NCBI GenBank assembly: GCA_031841125.1
Contig: CM063109.1
Location: 1,402,321 to 1,466,320 of the forward strand
DNA from: Acanthococcus lagerstroemiae
Lineage: Eukaryota > Arthropoda > Insecta > Hemiptera > Eriococcidae
Direction: 5' to 3'
DNA length: 64,000 bases
The notes beneath the pieces are model-generated. The model saw nothing but the letters and a program-made list of their open reading frames with translations, was not told the origin of the DNA and made no database searches. A program made the translations under genes and the position numbers. Positions 1-12,203 of this stretch are shown in pieces. Position 1 is the stretch's first letter. Every line of letters starts with the position of its first letter.

Positions 1-1150
1 AGTCCCTTTCTTTCGATGCCTCGTTGTTTTTATTCAACTTACCATTTTCGATATTTCGATTAGCGAGTGCATTAGTAGTTGGCGCGCTGTTCCTTTTTTC
101 ATACCTTAACTCGAGTACTTTGAATGCGAGAAATCGAGTTGCAAACTTTTTTAATTTGAGCCAGTGATTGGTGTGTTGCAGATTGAATTGGCGACCATAT
201 TCGCTGATTTTTAGAGTATATTTTGTAGATTGAATCGGTATGGTAGTATATCTCGGTGACTCAGTTAGCGATTGTATGCTGAAAAATCAGCGGAAATCAT
301 CGCCGACCAAATTTGTGGTAAACTGCGTGATTAGTGATTACCGATTTATGAATACAACTGCGCGTATCGGCCGAATATAATAAAGACGTAATCGTTGAGG
401 TATAGTCGACCAAATTGCGGCGGACGGAGTGAGGCTTTTGACTCGGAAACGGCAATCGGCCGACAAGTTTCCGTTTTGCCAAGAATACTAAAGCTAGATG
501 TCATTTGTTTCCCCTATTATATATTGTGTGTGCGCAGCTTTCGACAAGCTCGTTCGCAGTTTCTTTCCCCACCTCCCTCCCCCTTCCCACCGCATTGTAG
601 TTTCTCGAAGAGGACTTTTCTCCGTCTCTTTCTCTTTTCCGTGTCCTCTACGCTTGTGTGCTATTTACTCCCGAGTGTTGGTGATTGACCAGTGCGGCGC
701 ACTTTCTTCGAAACACGTGTAATACGTTTTCATCGGTCGCTGTTGTTGCATTTGTTTACGTATGTAGTACGTATTATAAATATATATAATAATGATTGCC
801 GATGACAGTCTTCTTATCATTTTGGATATTCCATCGCCGCCGTTTTATAATAACGTATTATTTATGTACCAACGTGCGAACTACAATTTGCGCATTGTGT
901 CTATAGAAAGGTAGAAACAGACACAAGAATATGCTTTATTCGAACATGAATATACGTTTGGACAACGTGATACATAGTTCGTTGTATATTCCGATACCTA
1001 ACAAAAATCTTATAATACCGTAAATCGGGGTGACTTTGGCGATTTTCATATTTTACCATATTACTGGCTCTATGACGAATACAAATGTATCCCTAACACT
1101 TCTAAGGGCATAGATCGATGAAGGAACGTAGATACAATACTTCAAAAACC
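1..1150. other. non-coding stretch, no gene recognised
   Basis: I see no convincing coding region. The open frames around 395-722 are short, low in complexity (C/T-rich) and match nothing I know. The segment could be an intron or the 5' flank of the SORL1 orthologue, whose first exons I did not find. Confidence 0.5.
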
Positions 1151-1158
1151 AGTTAGAC

Positions 1159-1572
1159 CAGGAGCCACCAAATGGCGGACCGCAGTCCGAATCCGGACCG
1201 CTGACCTATTTTGTGCGGACCCAGAAGAATTTGTGATAATTCAATTTAGCCCGCGCTGTGTCTTGTCTCTGCCACTCATATGTCATTTTTCGAATTAATA
1301 TTAGGTACTTACTTTATTTTTTTAATTAAATGTATCCTTAATAATGGTGTGGTGGGACGTATGGCGATGCACGCATACCAAAGTGGCCCCTATGACACCG
1401 CGCCCCCAGCACCGGACACTGCCCTTTCGGGCATCGCATCAGTGTTGAGGGGGTAGCCTTAATAATAAGCAAAGTATCCTGATTTTTTTTCGTTTTATTT
1501 ATTCATTTACATTTTAAATCTTGGTTGCTAGTTATCATCTACCAAACGGACCACGACAGATTTATATCCCTG
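1159..1572. mobile_element. hAT-type non-autonomous element (414 bp) with 8-bp target duplication
   Basis: Both outer ends read CAGG inward. The element is flanked by a perfect 8-bp direct repeat AGTTAGAC at 1151-1158 and 1573-1580, the target-site duplication length of hAT transposons. Beyond the first bases the two ends are not good inverted repeats of each other, but both carry an ACCAAA-GGACC motif in direct orientation. There is no transposase frame, so it would have needed a transposase supplied elsewhere. A LINE-derived fragment (1346-1456) sits inside it and is therefore younger. Confidence 0.7.
1346..1456 (-). mobile_element. 111-bp LINE 3'-end fragment (or SINE) with 10-bp target duplication
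   Basis: It is flanked by perfect 10-bp direct repeats CCTTAATAAT at 1336-1345 and 1457-1466. The inserted sequence is similar to the reverse complement of 26340-26457, the 3' end of the R1-like LINE remnant in the SORL1 intron, and both stop at the same GGTGTGGTGGG terminus. It is therefore a heavily 5'-truncated minus-strand LINE copy, or a SINE sharing that 3' end. The insertion lies inside the hAT element 1159-1572. Confidence 0.75.
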
Positions 1573-1945
1573 AGTTAGACGTATTATAGGCCGTCATAAG
1601 TGGCAAAGGTAGGCTGTTTTTCAAGCACAGAAAAAGTTCCTAAATAGTAACCTGATAAATAAGGTCTGTGGAATCCAACCAGGAACTCGCAGAAAAATTA
1701 TTGTGGTGTCATTTTAAAGTCTGAACCCTCGGCTCTCCAAGGATGTATAGGTTTAGGCATTTTCCAGTCTGCAATCACACGGTCGGTATAAGCAAAAAAC
1801 TGCCTCGGAATGAATTTGCCGCGTGCCAATTTCTGTTGTTATCAGTTTGAAAAGTTACAATTCGCGAGGTTGTTTTTAGTTTTGAATTTACCTAGATGTC
1901 ATTCGACGGTTTTTGAGATACCGAGAACATGAATAAAAGACAAGT

Positions 1946-2240
1946 AGGGTGTCCCACCTATTCTGATTATACCCGAGAAACACTCGAAGAATATCTAACA
2001 GAAAATTCGAAATGGTGATATGACCAGAGCCGAAGCTTCAGCTACATACAAGATACCAGTTAAAATAATTTATAATTAGCTTCGCAAAGCAGATAGTTAT
2101 AATATATCCGTCGGAATCTGGAAGGATGAGCAGTATCAAAATAAATTAAAAAACGAACTTCACTATCCTCTGAAAAATGCTTTTGATTATGTGAAATTTG
2201 TTACCATCGAGAGTCTTAATTGCCTGGGCCCATTGAATCC
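1946..2240 (+). pseudogene. possible remnant of a pipsqueak-type helix-turn-helix transposase
   Basis: Across a frameshift near 2010 the + strand reads a stretch resembling a psq/HTH DNA-binding motif, with residues such as MTRAEASATYKIP followed by a leucine-containing helix. This is the pattern found at the N terminus of pogo-like and other insect transposases. Stop codons interrupt it and no catalytic domain follows. This is pattern recognition by eye and may be coincidental. Confidence 0.3.
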
Positions 2241-3035
2241 GGAGGAATATTTATCTTCCCCGAAGACGTAATTTAACTTGAATTGCATTTTTTTTCTTTG
2301 GTTTTTATAGCCTTTCGTAATATATTTTGAACATTTTCACTCATTTTCTACGCATTTCGTATGTACCGACAATGTCACCCCGTATAAGAAGAACGCGGTT
2401 TTTTTCCCCCAAATATTACGAGAATGAGAAGTCTTGGAGTCAACAGTGACGGATTATTGTTAATTTAAAACGGGAACCTCGGTGCCTGTCGAGGAGAACA
2501 AAAACAGGATACGCTCTATTAAAGCGACTCCGAAAGTTCTAAATTGAAAGCTCGGTGGCTTTTATTGTCTGGTAAACGCTATGACATAGCGTAGCAAAAT
2601 AAAGATAGAATACGCGATGTGGATGCATTTTATAGTAAGTAAACGGAAAACGGGACTGCGATAAGTCGACTGGTTATACGAGTACATATGTAAAATAGTC
2701 ACGATGTTCAGTGAATATTGTACAACGTCCAAGAGGCTGTAGTATATGTAGCTGAATTTACGTATCAATTCTGTTCAATGTGAGCTGTTAAGCGGTGTAC
2801 TAGTTTTTGATCCGGAAAGTCCTTTTGTATAATCTCGGATACACGTTTATCGCGGAAGTTACACAGAAACACATGGGGAAATGCTAGGTGAATTTTTACT
2901 TTAATCATCGGATTCTAAGGTTAATATTGATATTGTGAACAAATGTTACCGCACTACCAGTCAAATTTGTTGATGCGTCGCGACGGCGAGTAGCAAGTTT
3001 TTACCCCAAAGGCTGCGAAAAAAATTGTTATAAAG

Positions 3036-3050
3036 TGGCGCCCGAACAGG
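3036..3050 (+). other. retroviral-type primer-binding-site-like sequence
   Basis: The 15 bases TGGCGCCCGAACAGG equal the first 15 bases of the primer-binding site complementary to the 3' end of tRNA-Lys3, used by many LTR elements and retroviruses. No matching LTR pair and no gag or pol frame was found on either side, so this may be the leftover of an old LTR element. It could also be a chance or tRNA-derived match. Confidence 0.4.
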
Positions 3051-5560
3051 AGTCAAAAATTTTCAGTCCTTTTTGGTAGGAACGTGTAATTTGTAGAAGG
3101 AGAATGACAGAGACGCGCCGATCTTCGAACGAAAACGCGCATAACAGATATAATCCGTCCGTTAGACACTGACGGTGTTTCATTCACTAGACACTAGGAC
3201 AAGATTGTGCTCACCGTCCTCACCGCATCGGTCGTTACTTCCGGAATGTACAGCTACCTTTAGTGAGACTCGTTAATCTGGGAATACACTTGATGCAGAG
3301 GCAACCCGAGGCCGAACAAGGTTGTCTTGGTTCCGCTAATTGAGACAGCGCAGCGAATGCCTCAGGTTGCCTTATGCGACATTTGGGCCCGATCCGATCG
3401 TTGTCGGTACATCAAAGTGAGGTAGGCCCGAACCAACCTCGGTATCTGCTCAGTGTGGACAGCGAGTACATTGTCAGTTGAGTTGTCCTCGTTCAAGCGC
3501 ACGTAGATCAGTACCGAGACTGCCTCATTCGTCAATCAATTCGCAGTGATATCAAACGCAAGACGAGGCTGGTTGAGGCAGTCTCGTTCGATTTCGACTT
3601 TCCTCCGCCTCTAGTGTATTTCTGGCAGCAGTCTCCTACACTGTACTCATCCAGTCAGTCTTTCGCCAACTGCGCTGCACATCGGACTGGTAAACGAGGC
3701 TCGACCTGACTAACCTTTTCTCTCGGAGAATAGTGATTGGCAACTTGTAGCCTCTGATAAGAGTAGTCACCCTATTATGTTCATTGACTTTTTGCTCGTA
3801 CTTTCCAACAGAAATATCTATTTAGTACACCTCCTTCCTACAGGTTGAGGGAACTATCATCGGAGGCACGCAGCTCCGGAGGAAATAATGCAGTAAGACG
3901 TACGTTGCAACCCTCACCTCCGGCCTATGCAGGAAATGTTTCTTCACAGTTACGCAGTTTGGCATGCGCGCTTATTTTCTTTTATTAAGTAAATGCTAGA
4001 AATTGAACGGCATCAGATATTAGTTTCAGACGAGTGCAGGTACTGTGTTCAATGACATTTATGCAAGCCATCTTTTCAAATGAGAATAAACCGCGATTAA
4101 TGAGAATAATACTAATAATGAGAAGATGAACGGTTTTGGCGGGGAATATTTGTAGCTATGCAGTGCACCAGTACAAAATCTACCTAGTATTGGTTCTCTC
4201 TACTTCTTCCCATTAGTACCTATTGTGAAAGGCGAAGGCTTCTTCGTCAAGCACCTAATTTGATTGTACAGTCGATTTGCGTTTATTTTATTTTAGTTTT
4301 ATACATCAATTGACTCGAATGTATTGTACAGCAAATTGCATGGGTGTCGAGTAAGCGATATGCTTCGTGCACATAATCGAAAAAACAAGAGGAGCAGTTG
4401 GGACTCGGAATCAATTTGTGAACCCTCATTGAGTGATCAATGGAGAAAAATATAAAATAAAAATAGGTCGCGCGGGTCGGGCGGGCAACTGATCACATAC
4501 CTCTCATTTTCAAATTCATCGCACTTCTATTAATTTTGCTACCTGACGTATTAAATTCTTAATCGCAAGTTCGAATATGTAGCTCCCTACAGTTCAAATT
4601 TAAAGCATGTCCGTCATTTATTAATTTTACAATGATTTTTTGAAAACCCCGATTTCCCAATTACGGCAATGTTATCCCCGTCTGTGATCACTCAACCTTT
4701 CATTAGGAAGTGCTCATTAGCGTTCCTACATTCCGTTCCACATCCCAGAACGCTGTTAAGGAAACGGGCTCGAGTGACTTTTGTTGACAAAATAAGTTAT
4801 TAGTAAAAAGTAGAATTTCTTAAAATTGGGCCCCCGATTCAAAAATGTGTATCCATATTGAAAAAAGCTTATCAGTAAACACTATGTCCGTACACCGGCA
4901 TTATTCATTATAGCTTTTAATGTTACGTTTTCCCAAAAAACAGATTTGGTCGCTTAAGCTCCTTTTGCTTAACATAGTTCATATTATAGTACCAAAGCAG
5001 GTGCTTAATGATATGAAATGGTTTATTAATGTCGCGTTCCAGTGCTCACGCGTATGTGTCCTACTGTGTAAATAATAATAATAATAATAATAATATTAAA
5101 ATAAAAAGTTATTTGCGGCAGAGTTTAACATAGGATTCCCCATAGGGAGATCTACATTTCCGCTAGAAAAAGTGTGAAAAATCGAATTTTAAAAGATAAT
5201 TGGTTGGACTCGATGTAATTCTGTTCATTACTCAGTTATGCCGACGATATTGTGGTTTTTAACGTCCATAAAAGAGTAGAAAAACAGTGTTAGACAAAAT
5301 GCAAATAAAATTAGAGCATTTTGTGAAACGGGACACGTATAAAAAGTTAACGATGAGTACATAAAAGACTAATTATATCATCATCTACACACCTCTTATG
5401 AAGAAATTAACAGGTAAGAGTGTTCGTGAGATTGTGGCCATACACCATACTGAGAGAATTATAATAATATGCAGCCTTCTCTATGCAGTGTTGTTAACAT
5501 CTTGGACCTTAATAATTATTGATTACTTATATTTAGCTTGCTGCTTTGCCGCTTATTACA
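3051..5560. other. non-coding stretch with inverted repeats, no gene recognised
   Basis: No coding region is recognisable. The part at 3240-3720 is richer in GC than its surroundings and contains inverted repeats, including a perfect 13-bp pair CGAGACTGCCTCA (3515-3527) and its complement (3574-3586). The remainder is AT-rich intergenic or intronic DNA. Confidence 0.5.
5070..5094. repeat. (AAT)n microsatellite
   Basis: About eight uninterrupted AAT triplets, a simple-sequence repeat. Confidence 0.9.
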
Positions 5561-5599
5561 AGTAACGTCCGACCATTTGATTGTTACAACGATATTACA

Positions 5600-8500
5600 A
5601 TTGAGCCCATCGTTGAGCAAACGCCTCCCCTACAGTTACCTAGCGGTTGCGTACTCTCGCATCCCTTCCCCATGCAATTGCTTAATTTCGCCCTCCTATC
5701 TCTTTCGTGGTCTCCCTTTTTGTTCGTGTATTTCCATAGGAGGTCCATTCCAGTACCCTACTTTTCCATTTATTTTCACTTTAACGGCATATGTGCCCTG
5801 CGTATTTCATTTTTTGTTTTTTTATTGTATACTGTAAGTCATTTATCCCCGTTCTTTTCCTAATATTTGTATCGTGTGCCTTTGCTGATTTCTTGATCCC
5901 TGGGATGCTCCTTTCCATTGCCATCTGTGCACTATAAATGCGATTTAATTGGGAGTTTGTTGGTATCCATGTTTGCATACCAGATAATAATGCTGGGTAT
6001 GTGCAACTTCCAAAATTTTTGTTTTTAGTTCGGTTGGTGGCTTAGCTTCGTAGATTTCCTTTAGGGGCCAGTAGTTTTTCCAAACTGTTATTACTCGTCT
6101 AGTAATTTCTTTGTCCAAACTATCCTTGAATGAGATCATTTGGCCCAGATAGACAGTTTCATCAAACAATTCAAACCCCCCCCCCCCCTCCTTGAGTTAA
6201 ACTTATATTAGGATCGTTTGAGACTAGTGCCGTTTTATTTACATTGATATTTAATCCAGATTTTTTGCTTATTTCTTCAAATTCTATTATCATTTGTTGT
6301 ATCTCGTTTTTGTTTTGTGATACGATTGCCACATCATCTGCAAATCTTGAATTATCAAGCCATCTGCCATCAATTTTTATTCCTTTATTTGCCCAACCCA
6401 GTTCCCAAAAAATGTCTTCAATTATGCAATTAAAGAGGGTTGGTGAAAACAGTTCCCCCTGTTTGACACCGCTTTCAATTTTGAAATGTGGTCCTTGTTT
6501 ATCTAGTTTTATTTTCCCTCTCCTTTATTATATTTATTAGTTATCTTGACAACCCTTGCCGTGCTAACAATGGCTTTTTGGAAGTCGATCATTAGGATAT
6601 TTATAGTGTTGGGTTGGTATTCATTAGCTTCTTCTATAACTTGGCTTATAGTAAAAATATGGTCAATGGTAGAATACCCCTTCCTAAAGCATACCTGTTC
6701 AGGGCTCTGTTGTTCATCCAATTGGTTATAAACTCGATTTTTCAATACTTTATAAAATACTTTGTTAATATTAGATGCGAGGCTAAGTGATCTGTAATTT
6801 ACTAGGTCAGATTTGTCCCCCTTTTTGAATAATAAAATAATTTCGGCTTCCTTCCATTGTTTTGGGATTGATTCTTGTTCTATTATTGCATTAAATATAT
6901 GTGTGTTAAGTTTGGCGTTAATTCATCCGAAAATGTTTTCAGGATGTAGTTGCTTATTTTATCTAGGCCTGTTGACTTGTTGGTTTTAAGGTTTTTCAAA
7001 CTATTTCTTATTTCGTCTTCTAAAACAGGAGGGAAAGGGTCTTTGTTTCAAATTTTAATTTCAAGGTCTACTGTTTGTGTTGTACATTCTTGTTTGTACA
7101 GATTTCTGTAAAAGTGGTAGCCGTTTGTACCATGCCCCCTCTATCATACACAAGTTGGCTGTCTTCTGTTTTGATTTTTGAGATTATTTTATGGTGTGAG
7201 GTATATTTCCTTCTTCATCTTTTTGGTAGATCTCGTCTGTTCTATTATTTTTTGCATTCTTCGAGTCTCAAATAAACTAATATCGGCCTTCATTCTTCTT
7301 GTAACCAATTCTGGAAGTTCAGTTTGTTCATTCAAGTTCTTATTTTCCTTTTTTTAATAACGTAATCCTTTCTTAAATTAGTTGTTTTGTATCTGATGTT
7401 ATTTTAGCATCTGTTTTTACTGAGTGGATATCTTTCTTCTTGTTTTATTTCACCTTTTTGGATGTCCCTCTTCGAATATAATTTTTTATTTTTACTAGAT
7501 TGAGAATTTTCAATTTGATTTGAATGGTTCTGTGGTCGGATGGGAATTTAAAGGAGGTATAATGCATCTCACATCTTGGGATATACGTATGTCGTTAATT
7601 AAAATAAAATCAGTTTCGTTTTATGTCCTATTATCGGGAGATTGCCAAGTCCATTTTCTGGCTGATCGTTTTTTGTTGAACGTGTTCGCAATTTTCAATA
7701 TATTTCTTTCAGCAAATTCTATAATTTTTCAGTCCATTGTCATTTGTTGTGTTACCGAAGGAAAATTTTCCTGTGCAGTTCAAATTTAATGAGTCTGTAC
7801 CGATTTTCCCGTTAAATTCACCCATGACAATGTTAAAATATTCCTTTTCTTTTTCTAAAAATTCTGATAAGAAGGTATAAAAGGCTTCTACTGCTTCTGA
7901 GTCAGCTTGTGAGGTAGGGGCATAAACTTGTACAATATGTAGTTGGTTTTATATTGTTTGTTAATTTATGTTTTAGTACGCTTATCCTTTCTGAGATTCC
8001 CTTGATCATTAAAATACGGTAACCACCGTTTTATAGATGTAAAAACCCGTACCTCTGTACCCCGTAGTGCTATTTGAGTGAAATCAGTAGTTTCCTTTTG
8101 ACCTTTTTTCCAATTTTTCTCTAAATTTGCGCGTTTCGGATAAGCCTATAATCTCGAAATCAAGTTTTTCAGTGGATTCAAATAATTCAGACGAGATTTG
8201 TCAGCCATGCCTCAGCTATTGAATGTAATTATTTTAAGAAAGTTGCTCTTGGGTTGTTTGTTATAAGATGGGGGAAGAGGGTTTGTACCACCGCGCTGTG
8301 GGTAATGGTATTTCTATGACGGATTTATTCTTATAATTAAGCTTCTATTTGTAGTATTTAGAGCCTCCAATTTTTTGTTTGCTTACCTTAATGGGAGTTT
8401 TGCTGCTTTTCAACCCCACGGCTGCTGCCTTCCAACTTGAGGTTGTTGAGTCTCGCAAATTTCATTTTTTATAATCTGCTTTAGCTGTAGCGAATCCGTA

Positions 8501-9150
8501 TTCACTAAGTTCTTTATTGCCTTTACTCGTGTTCTTCTTCGGGGTGTTATTTTCTGCATTATTAGGGCTCCTATCTTCCAAGGTTCTGTTTTGGTTGGAA
8601 CGCTCGATCGTTCCTTGTCTATTATTTATTGTTTCAATTAAGGAACGAATTGCTGACTCTGTGTTGAGTGTGATAGCTTTACTCCCCTCTTCTTTTGCTC
8701 TGCATAGAACTTGGCCTTTATTAGTCCACACAAAGAAGTTGCTCCTCAGGCTTTTTGCATAACCAAAAATACGTTGGTTTTTTGGTGAGAGGTGTTCATC
8801 TGTTCATTGCCGAAGGTTTTCATATTTTCACCTCCTCCGAAACTCGCAGCTGTAAATTTGCCTTTTTTGATCTTTGTCATCATTTCGTCTCTCTTCTAAC
8901 GATTTGTTAACTTAATTATAAATGGCTGAGGCAATTTTTTATTTTTAGATGACAGCCGGTGGAGCTGCATCGATATCGTCGTAGGTACTTTAGTTGCAGC
9001 TTAATTACATTTCCAATGTCAGTGGCTAGCTGAATCGGGTCTTCCTCCTTGATTATACCTAGCAAGCTTTTCATCAAGTTTTCGGTCAAGGGTCTCGTCG
9101 AGCATTTTCTGTAGTGTAGTTACCGTTTCCATCTCCTGCTCCTTCTGCAT
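5600..9150 (-). pseudogene. decayed RTE-type non-LTR retrotransposon
   Basis: Read on the minus strand, from high to low coordinates, fragments of one LINE appear in order. A coiled, charged ORF1-like segment comes first (about 9150-8460). An apurinic-type endonuclease follows (about 8250-7500), with a QVYAPTSQAD stretch, the MGEFNGKIG active-site region near 7830 and an SHPTTE segment near 7530. The reverse transcriptase is next (about 6750-6240), with FRKGYSTIDHIFTISQ, a GVKQGELFSP-type motif and the FADDVAIVS catalytic motif. A C-terminal region ends it (about 6170-5600), with a YLGQMIS segment, a GHICR motif and a GRPRKR-type tail. This is the order of RTE/BovB-like elements. Several frameshifts and stops break it, so it is dead. 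Exact ends and target duplication were not found. Confidence 0.8.
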
Positions 9151-9645
9151 ACACTGCGTCAAGTATTTACAAACTTTTAGAACCGGAACAGTATAGAACT
9201 AAGTCGAAATCGAAATCGACGAGGCGAATAACCGAGATTAATACGAACTTTACCCAACTGAGAGAATTAAGAAAATGAAAATTGTAATAATTATGGGATA
9301 CCCGCCAACAACTCTTTTCTTCAGGTCGGTTATTGTCTAATACTTGAGAATAAATAAATGTGGGTCGGGACAACGGAATAAAACTACATAAAAACGTATA
9401 GAAAAGAAGTCAGTTTTCGTGGTTTTTAACTAGTCTGAATCCATATTTGAGGTTGTATTGCTCACACTCTCCACCCCTGAGGGTTCCATCAGAGATTTAG
9501 AACCTAAAGACCTCGAACAGGTCCGTCAAATTTATCGAAAATACGGTTTTTCGAGTCGCTAAATTTAGTTTTTAGGTCCTTGCGGTGTATTCTCCATCGT
9601 TATTACTTCACCCAGTGCTAATACGCGAACTATTCGATGTTTTAA

Positions 9646-9999
9646 GCCGAGTCCACACGAGCATCAATTTACGTTGTGCGCCACGTTCGCCACAAAATTT
9701 TGCGAGCGTTCATTTGTGTGCACGTTGCTCGCATTATGCGCGCCGCATACGAAAGCACGCAAAATTATTCGCGCACTCTATCCGTCTGCTTATCGGTTTT
9801 TCGACGAACATCAAATGATTTGCGACGCAAAATTACTCACGTATGGATGGTCTGGTCGCAGGACGTACACATAGATCATATACCTAGGTAGATTCACGAC
9901 GTAACTATTAATTTACGTGCGTATGTGGCGTAAAGATTTGCGGCGCATTTTTTTGTATATAGCGCGCACCGTAAAGTTATGCTTGTGTGGATCCGACTA
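9646..9999. mobile_element. inverted-repeat element (MITE-like, ~350 bp)
   Basis: The left end (9646-9680: AGCCGAGTCCACACGAGC, then a TTTACG stretch) is matched by the reverse complement of the right end (about 9960-9999: AGTCGGATCCACACAAGC, then TTTACG), giving imperfect terminal inverted repeats of about 35 bp. The interior has no sustained reading frame and is CpG-rich compared with its surroundings. The target duplication is unclear, so the superfamily is not assigned. Confidence 0.65.
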
Positions 10000-10119
10000 T
10001 ACTCTTTAATCCCCCAGGAATATGACCCAACTAACTGTTTAGTATGTATGGGTATAAACGATGATATACCAATAAATTTATTGAAAGTATAACTAGAGGC
10101 GCACTGCACACGAAGTAAT

Positions 10120-11625
10120 GATACAGGTAACGTCAGGATCTACCGGTAGAGTTCGTGTATACCGCAACGTGCAGTGGATGAGTAGGGCCACTTGTTTGGC
10201 TACTATTCTCCAGCCAGATGCTGAAAGAGACGAAGTGGGAGTTGCGGGCTCGGTGATAGCGATTACGTCTGCGTTGTGGCGGTTGGCTGTGACCTGGCAT
10301 GCAAACAGGGATAGCCTCTTATGATTGGTATTGGCGTATCAGACGCGAAAATTGGTCATTGAAAGGCCGAAATGGCTAAGGCGCCTCCGCAATGGAACAC
10401 AACAAAAGACGGTGGGATTTGAAGTTCACGGGGAGCCGCATGAACAAAAGAGCTCTCCGGTGCGCGACTTGAACTGATGCGAAGTGCCATCTGTATTCTG
10501 CAATATTGATTATGAGCGGGCAGTGGAGGAAGGTTTTGAGCATTCTGGTAATATTACATCGATCATTTCCTCTGTGTTTAGAGGAGGTTTGGTAGGGTCC
10601 TTACAAGGTGTGCTGTTATAGTGGCTGTGAGTGCATCGATGTATTGCGTAGATCTAACGATGAAGTCTGAATCTGTGACCGTATTAGTCGTTTTATGGGC
10701 GTGGAACAAATTGTCGGCTTCCTTCCTCGCTGCGCGTTCTAGGGCGAGTGCTTCTTCAGATGCTCAAAGAGCTGTTTCTGCGCATTTCGGAGCCATAGAA
10801 CGCTTAACGTCTATGCGGAGACGTGGCCCCGTAGGGCTCTTTTGTGGCTGAGGCGGCTTCATAGGTGACTGTTTTGTGGGTAAGGTTGTCCTGGCAGGAC
10901 GCGGCTTAGCAGCCGCGTTGGGATTCGGGGTAGCAATTCATCTTCGGGGAACCGTTGGGTGAGGATTTCTTGGCCGGCTTTGCCGGCATTACAGTCAATG
11001 TGTACCTCTGAAGTGTTGCCAACTGATTGTTGACTTCTTCCTGTTTGGGGGAAGTGGACAAGTCCGCGAATGTTTCACGTGGAGGGCAGCATATAAGTGG
11101 CCATAAGATTCCTTCGTCCTTTTGAGCCAGATGCCAGCATTAATGTTTCGGGAGAAACGAGTAGTTTTGTCATCTTCGTTTTGAAGAATGATCTTCTTTT
11201 ATCATTGCTAGTTGCTCTATTGGGATTAGTCGGTGCAGGAGTTTATCCCGAGCCTTTGTCTGGTCCTTTCCTTGCTGTGTTACCGGTATTTGGGTGGACA
11301 TTGTATTTATATTGGTGAAGAAAGGATTTCCAGGACAGTGCCCATTATTTCAGTTAGTTTCGGTATTCGAAGCTGGGTGTGGTGTAGCTGAGTTGATGGA
11401 GAGTTGCTGGAACGAGCAGCATAGGGTCAGTTGGAATCACAGGATTTGTGGCATACTGGTCGTTCTTGACCTCTGTTTGTATAGGCATATTTGCGATAGG
11501 TGTGGTTACAATGGTCGCTACGCGTGGCATCCCGAGGCCAGGCAAGCAGTCTGCTACGGATGATGTTTTCGGGTTAACGATAAATACAGCGAGCAACCGG
11601 CTGTTTGTAGGCGAATGTAACACGA
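10120..11625 (-). pseudogene. decayed gag/ORF1-like frame of a retroelement
   Basis: On the minus strand, across several frameshifts and stops, the sequence reads as one composition. A neutral N-terminal part (about 11623-11354) is followed by a proline- and lysine-rich segment (about 10930-10800, e.g. TTLPTKQSPMKPPQPQKSP). Then comes an alanine- and glutamate-rich helical segment (about 10800-10600, e.g. ASEEALALERAARKEADNLF). This is the make-up of LINE ORF1 or gag proteins. No zinc knuckle or reverse transcriptase was found, so the family is unassigned. The + strand frames here are shadows. Confidence 0.4.
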
Positions 11626-12203
11626 CAGTGCAGAATGTTTATCCCGCGTGAGCAAATATAAACGCCGCAAGCAAATAGCTAAAAGCGCGAAGAACAGTAG
11701 CTAATAACGATGCAGCGATACGTTATGAAAATTCATGTACACGTGAAACACGTCTCTGTTCGGAACTTACTGACCAACCCTGTATTCACTGCTCAGGCTC
11801 ACTCACCTACCAATCTACTATGCCGTACAGCAGTCACTGATTTTAACTGAAATACCGGTTGAAACATTTTTGTGGTTTTGTGGGAAATCGTGCAAACTGC
11901 CTGTCGAAACACCATAAACCTACTAACCTACACAAAGTTTCCATTTTGTTTGTCTTCCGACTTTATTCGGTTTGTCGAAGATAGGACCAACTTAAATTTC
12001 CGACTTGAAACAAAGAAAAATTTGTAATAGATCGCCAATCGCCGCAGCCTCACCACGAATTTAGCGAATGTTACACGTATTACCATATCACACTAATGAG
12101 TGCCTGCCTACTTCTCGCAACTCTCATAGGTGCCTGCATGGGTACAGTTTTTAAGTTTTATAAAAGTGCATACTACGTAGCATATTTTGTTCTCTGCTTC
12201 CAG

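Noticed and set aside
5538..5863. Overlapping + strand open frames of about 100 codons
   Set aside because: They overlap the 3' end of the minus-strand RTE-type LINE, have low-complexity hydrophobic translations and no domain.
9585..9891. Three overlapping + strand frames of 66-77 codons
   Set aside because: They lie in the inverted-repeat element 9646-9999 and are shadows of CpG-rich repeats.
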